Made by a program: the position numbers and the translations under genes. The notes below the pieces were generated by a model. The model was not told the origin of the DNA. It was given only the letters and a program-made list of their open reading frames with translations, and ran no database searches. From positions 18,547 through 82,546 of the forward strand of contig NZ_JAFIWB010000027.1 in assembly GCF_017163705.1 (NCBI RefSeq): 64,000 nt of DNA. Reading direction: 5' to 3'. Within the stretch, counting starts at the first letter, position 1; each line of letters opens with the position of its first letter. Positions 60,822-64,000 of the stretch are shown one piece after another. This DNA comes from Xanthomonas bonasiae (lineage in GTDB: Bacteria; Pseudomonadota; Gammaproteobacteria; Xanthomonadales; Xanthomonadaceae).

Positions 60822-63404
60822 ATGTGGAACTATTGGACGATTTTTCAAGACCATCACCAGATCGAGCAACAAACGCTTAAAAGCAGTAAGTTGCTTGCGA
60901 AGCTGCAGGAGACCGGTCGGTTTGATATTCATGCACAGGAAAATCGCATCTTCCTGCCTGCCGATTCGAAGTTTGCTCAGGCGCTGGATATCACGCCGCA
61001 CAGCGGCGGCCCACTTGGCGCCTATCAGTATGGTGTAATCAAGCGTTTGGAAGAAATCCAAGCAACTCGAGATGGTCGAGCGGCTTTGCGTGGCGACCCG
61101 GAAGCGCTGGATCGCGTGGTTCAGCGTGTGGAGCAACTGCGCGATACCATTGCGGTTGGCCTGATTAACAATGACTTAAACACCAACACCCCAGTTGGTC
61201 TTACTCCTGAGCAGGCCAATACGAAAGTTCAGGGCTTTTATCGTAGCAGTCCGGACTATTACCAAGCCCACGCTCAACAACTTGATACCCTCAAGGGCCT
61301 CAATGGAGTTGATCGCGGTTGGGCAGGCGTTACGAACTCCGAATCCCGCATTGTTACTACGCTTGATAGGATTCAGACAAGCAGCACGGCCATTGTTCGA
61401 GGCGGGGATATCCAGCTTCAGCGCAGCGGGTTGTCGCTCGCCATCGCCAATGCCCATCACGACGGGCGCTTGGTCTTGTCCGAGCAAGGCATCCTCAAGG
61501 TCGAGCAGACCCTGGGAGAGGAAGCCGCACAAAACCTTCGCGTACCCCGCGGCCAGCGCGGCGAAGTCGCCATGCAGCTGTTGATGGGCGAGGCGTCCGC
61601 CCGTGGCCTGACTCGTGCCGGCGGACTTCTGGCCACCGGCGCCGATGCCGTCATGACCGCGCGCACGGCCTCGGCGTTGATGGAGCAGGGCAACACCACG
61701 GCCGCGCAGTCGGAGGTCGATCACGCCATTGCACGCAACGTTGGTGGCTGGGCCGGCGGTGCGGCGACGGCGGCTGCGCTGGGCAGCAGTAGCGGGTTCG
61801 TGCCCTCGGCGCTGGTGGTGGGCGATGCCATCTTGATGAGCAAGGCCTTCGACAAGGCCGTCGACCTCAATGAGAACCGCGACATCTTCCATCAGACCGA
61901 CAAGGCCGGGGTGGAGTGGCAGTTCAACGGGCGGGATTGGGAGCGCCAAGGCGCGTTCGACCGCACGCCCGACGGGCGCGACACTCCTGCCCAGGGACCG
62001 GTGGGAGCCAGTTACGTCAAATTGCAGGAATTGGGCGCCATGGCGAACGCCAAGGCCGCCGAGTTCGCACTGGGCAAAGCGCCCCCGCCGCAGGATCCGT
62101 TCAACCTCCCGGCCCAGGCCGGCGACCGGACGGGCCTCGACAACCAGAACTGGCAGCGCAATCCGACCACCGAGTCCTGGGAGCGCCAGGTCAAGACAGG
62201 CGTGTCGGGTGCCAACGACCATGGTGTCTATGAGCCGCAGGCCGCTACCCCAGAACAGGCGCAGCGCCTGAACCAGGAAGCCCTGGCGCGCATCGAGAAC
62301 AACGTCGCCACCGGTCGCGAGGCCATCGCCCAGGCCTATCTGGAAAGCCATGCCGCCCAGCGCGGGCAGGACTACGGCGTGGGGGTGCCCGCCGCGGTGG
62401 AGAATGCCCGGGCCAAGCAGGATCAGGTGCAAGGCCACGACGGTCAGCTTTACCAGCGCACTGCTGAGGGGCAATGGGCCGGGAAGGACGGGGTAGCCAG
62501 TGGCAACCTGGCGGTAGAGCTGGAGCTCACCAACCAGATGCGCCAGCCGTCCCTGGAGCGTGCCCAAGAAACCTTGGCGGCCATCGAAGCGCGCCCCGCG
62601 CCGACGGCCGCGCAGATGGAGCACAACGAACTGCTGCATCGCTACCGCGCCGCCGGCATCGACCTCAACGCCCAGGAAAACAACTTGGAGGCGGTGAAGC
62701 TCGCCACCCAGCGGACAAAGGAGGCCGAAGGCCTCACCGGCCCGATGATGCAGCAGTTGAAGCCGAACGAGCAGGGGCAATACGGCTACGACAGCCCGAT
62801 TGTTCACTACCAGATCGGACAGGACGGGGTCGCCCACCAGGTCGCGTTGACCACCCCGGAGGAGTTGCGCCAGGCCAAGGCTGAGTTGAGCCAGTCTGCT
62901 GTGGCGCACGTGCCGACGCTGGCCACGGTCTCGGTCACCGCACCGGGCCGCAGCAAGGAGCAGGAGGCCGAGCCGGCGCAGGAGAAGCGCGCGCAGGGTC
63001 CGATGCTGGCCGACAACCCCGCGCATTCAGACCACTCCACCTACCAGACGATCCATTCCTGGGTCAGCGGAACGGGGAACTGGAACGAAGAGGAGAGCCG
63101 CAACGTCACCGCTGCGCTCTACAAGCAGCAAGTCGAAGACCCGCTGGTGAAGCGGGTGGACCGGGTCACCGGCGCGCTGGGCAAGGATGGGGCCGAGAGC
63201 GTGCTGGCGGTCTACGCGCCGTTCGGCGACAAGCTGCCGTTCTTCCACGCTCGCGTGGATGGACGCGAGGCGGCCCAGCAGCCAGCGGAACAGAGCCTGG
63301 TGCAGGCCGAGCAGATCAAGGTGGAGCAGGTGCGCCAGCAGCAGGTGGAGATGACGCAGCAGCAGACCACGCAACAGCAGGCAGGCCCAAGCCGGTCTCT
63401 GTGA
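60822..63404 (+). CDS. Putative type IV secretion effector 2: AHH-type nuclease with XVIPCD C-terminus
   Basis: This is an 860-residue protein. Residues 8-80 resemble the AHH family of HNH/Endonuclease VII-fold toxins: DHHQIEQ, LLAKLQETGRFDIHAQENRI, FLPADS and HSGGPLGAYQYGVIKRLEEI. Residues about 304-345 are a Gly/Ala-rich hydrophobic segment. A repetitive W-containing middle follows (VEWQFNGRDWERQGAFD; QNWQRNPTTESWERQ). The C-terminal module, from about residue 730, has the XVIPCD pattern HSDHSTYQTIHSWV, VKRVDRVTG, SVLAVYAPFGDKLPFFHARV and a Gln-rich tail. It is probably delivered into rival bacteria through VirD4. The ribosome-binding site (CAGGGAATG) is weak. Confidence 0.8.
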   Translation: MWNYWTIFQDHHQIEQQTLKSSKLLAKLQETGRFDIHAQENRIFLPADSKFAQALDITPHSGGPLGAYQYGVIKRLEEIQATRDGRAALRGDPEALDRVVQRVEQLRDTIAVGLINNDLNTNTPVGLTPEQANTKVQGFYRSSPDYYQAHAQQLDTLKGLNGVDRGWAGVTNSESRIVTTLDRIQTSSTAIVRGGDIQLQRSGLSLAIANAHHDGRLVLSEQGILKVEQTLGEEAAQNLRVPRGQRGEVAMQLLMGEASARGLTRAGGLLATGADAVMTARTASALMEQGNTTAAQSEVDHAIARNVGGWAGGAATAAALGSSSGFVPSALVVGDAILMSKAFDKAVDLNENRDIFHQTDKAGVEWQFNGRDWERQGAFDRTPDGRDTPAQGPVGASYVKLQELGAMANAKAAEFALGKAPPPQDPFNLPAQAGDRTGLDNQNWQRNPTTESWERQVKTGVSGANDHGVYEPQAATPEQAQRLNQEALARIENNVATGREAIAQAYLESHAAQRGQDYGVGVPAAVENARAKQDQVQGHDGQLYQRTAEGQWAGKDGVASGNLAVELELTNQMRQPSLERAQETLAAIEARPAPTAAQMEHNELLHRYRAAGIDLNAQENNLEAVKLATQRTKEAEGLTGPMMQQLKPNEQGQYGYDSPIVHYQIGQDGVAHQVALTTPEELRQAKAELSQSAVAHVPTLATVSVTAPGRSKEQEAEPAQEKRAQGPMLADNPAHSDHSTYQTIHSWVSGTGNWNEEESRNVTAALYKQQVEDPLVKRVDRVTGALGKDGAESVLAVYAPFGDKLPFFHARVDGREAAQQPAEQSLVQAEQIKVEQVRQQQVEMTQQQTTQQQAGPSRSL

Positions 63405-63497
63405 GGGCGGCTGCCGGCGTGGCGCTGCGGTGCGTGTTGCGAGGGAGCGGACCCCGCAGCACAGGGGGCCTATTTCCTTGGCCGCATGGTTCACCGC

Positions 63498-63731
63498 CTA
63501 CCGGGCGGTCGTGTCCTTCAGCGCTTGCGCGCCCACCTGGTCCAGGATGCCGCGCGCCGCGCGGGCGGCGGTGTAGATGGCCTCTCCCAGCGCGGGCAGC
63601 GTGCGGGGATCCAGATAGGCCGCCGTGCCGGCGGCGATGATGTCGCCATGCGCGGCGATGGTGCGGATCAGGCCGTCGAGCGCATCGGCCTGGTCGAGGG
63701 TGATGCCGAAGACAAAGCGGTTGCAGGCCAT
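63498..63731 (-). CDS. Small protein encoded after symE
   Basis: This is a 77-residue protein with its start behind GGAGGA at an ideal distance, 38 bases after the symE-like stop. It is helical with MACNRFVFGITLDQADALDG, LIRTIAAHGDIIAAG and YLDPRTLPALGEAIYTAARA. It resembles small DUF3077-type proteins, from memory and uncertain. The same start region occurs in decayed form at 55952-55979 beside the symE pseudogene, so the two genes travel together. A partner or antidote role for SymE is possible but not shown. Confidence 0.65.
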   Translation of the reverse strand: MACNRFVFGITLDQADALDGLIRTIAAHGDIIAAGTAAYLDPRTLPALGEAIYTAARAARGILDQVGAQALKDTTAR

Positions 63732-64000
63732 CTCAGCGATCCTCCGGTGCGTGGTGGGCGATGGCCGGGTCAGTCTTTGCTGGCTACGCTCACCACCAGT
63801 TCGCCGTCGCGTACCTGCACGCGCAGCGTGCTGCCGATGGTGAAGCCCAGTTCCTCCATCCAGCGACCGCCCAGGCGCAGCGCGGGCGTGCGCTTGCCGC
63901 TGGCGGAGTGGCCGCAGCCCACGGTGCAGGTCTGCGGCGGGCGTGGGCGGCGGGGCGCGCGTGGCGGGCGGGCCAGCTCGGCGGCGATGGCGGCCGCGGC
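63709..64000. repeat. Copy B of the direct repeat of about 290 bp (intact copy)
   Basis: This matches 55952-56250 in the same orientation and contains the start of the small gene and the visible symE part. The two copies bracket about 7.7 kb, including the cyclase-side glycosyltransferase, the reb paralogues and the effector 2 module, so recombination between them would delete or duplicate that block. Confidence 0.85.
63770..64000 (-). CDS. SymE-like toxin protein (N-terminus beyond the window)
   Basis: The last 76 codons of a SymE-family protein are visible, with an open frame to the window end. A Pro/Arg-rich segment is followed by CTVGCGHSASGKRTPALRLG and GRWMEELGFTIGSTLRVQVR to VSVASKD. 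SymE proteins have an AbrB-like fold. The founding E. coli toxin is SOS-induced and controlled by an antisense RNA; any antisense RNA here cannot be seen. It is immediately upstream of, and probably co-transcribed with, the gene at 63498. Confidence 0.8.
   Translation of the reverse strand, partial: AAAAIAAELARPPRAPRRPRPPQTCTVGCGHSASGKRTPALRLGGRWMEELGFTIGSTLRVQVRDGELVVSVASKD

Overview
The window is a high-GC chromosomal segment of a Xanthomonadaceae bacterium, most likely a plant-associated Xanthomonas. The evidence is: an Oar-like TonB-dependent receptor; the order gshB/tonB next to a pilGHIJ-chpA-chpB-chpC type IV pilus chemosensory operon; two large proteins with C-termini of the kind exported by the Xanthomonas antibacterial type IV secretion system (XVIPCD-type); a LuxR solo beside a proline iminopeptidase, as in the XccR/OryR-pip loci; and dispersed intergenic repeats of the TGTAGGAGCGGCTTCAGCC type. 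I saw no rRNA, tRNA, CRISPR array, prophage or complete insertion sequence.

Layout. 1-6053: end of an ADP-ribosylglycohydrolase gene, a TonB-dependent receptor, a three-unit 144-bp tandem repeat, and a translationally coupled gshB-tonB pair. 6298-18923: the Pil-Chp operon with a very long ChpA (2418 aa), no pilK, and a CheB-like protein that seems to have lost its catalytic residues. 19110-24083: a Sec-exported RHS protein with an AT-richer variable tip and a lipoprotein that may be its immunity partner. 24228-27860: a Tat-exported glycosylasparaginase, cutC, a repeat-filled gap and a secreted sialidase-like protein.

28431-36476 is an R-body (refractile body, reb) locus. It has three small RebB-family subunits, one long Ala/Pro-rich Reb-like protein, an accessory protein, a small acidic protein, an adenosine-deaminase-like hydrolase, a sigma factor and a Crp/Fnr regulator. 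Three of its transcription units are preceded by the same two-part promoter-like motif (TTTCACA, 15 bases, CGTTT), which the local sigma factor may read. A second, partly decayed set of two of these genes lies at 58952-59938.

36643-45189: an acyltransferase, a LytS/LytTR-type two-component system, an amino-acid permease, the LuxR solo-pip pair with a shared 19-bp putative operator, and four small envelope or immunity-like genes. 45244-52040 is a toxin-immunity island: effector 1 with its overlapping upstream immunity gene, two more immunity paralogues in a tandem duplication of about 0.98 kb, orphaned effector tails, fragments of symE, and a secreted serine hydrolase behind two BlaI/CopY-type operators. 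52241-58785: a LysR/NmrA divergent pair, a PAS-GAF-GGDEF diguanylate cyclase, a symE pseudogene, a DUF5694-type protein and an MGDG-synthase-type glycosyltransferase. 60128-64000: an Imm11-like immunity gene, effector 2 with an AHH-type nuclease domain, and an opposing small-gene/symE pair cut by the window end.

Taken together, the second half is an accessory region devoted to contact-dependent or cytoplasmic toxins (R-bodies, type IV effectors, RHS) that has been rearranged by local duplication, with symE fragments found at several of the junctions.
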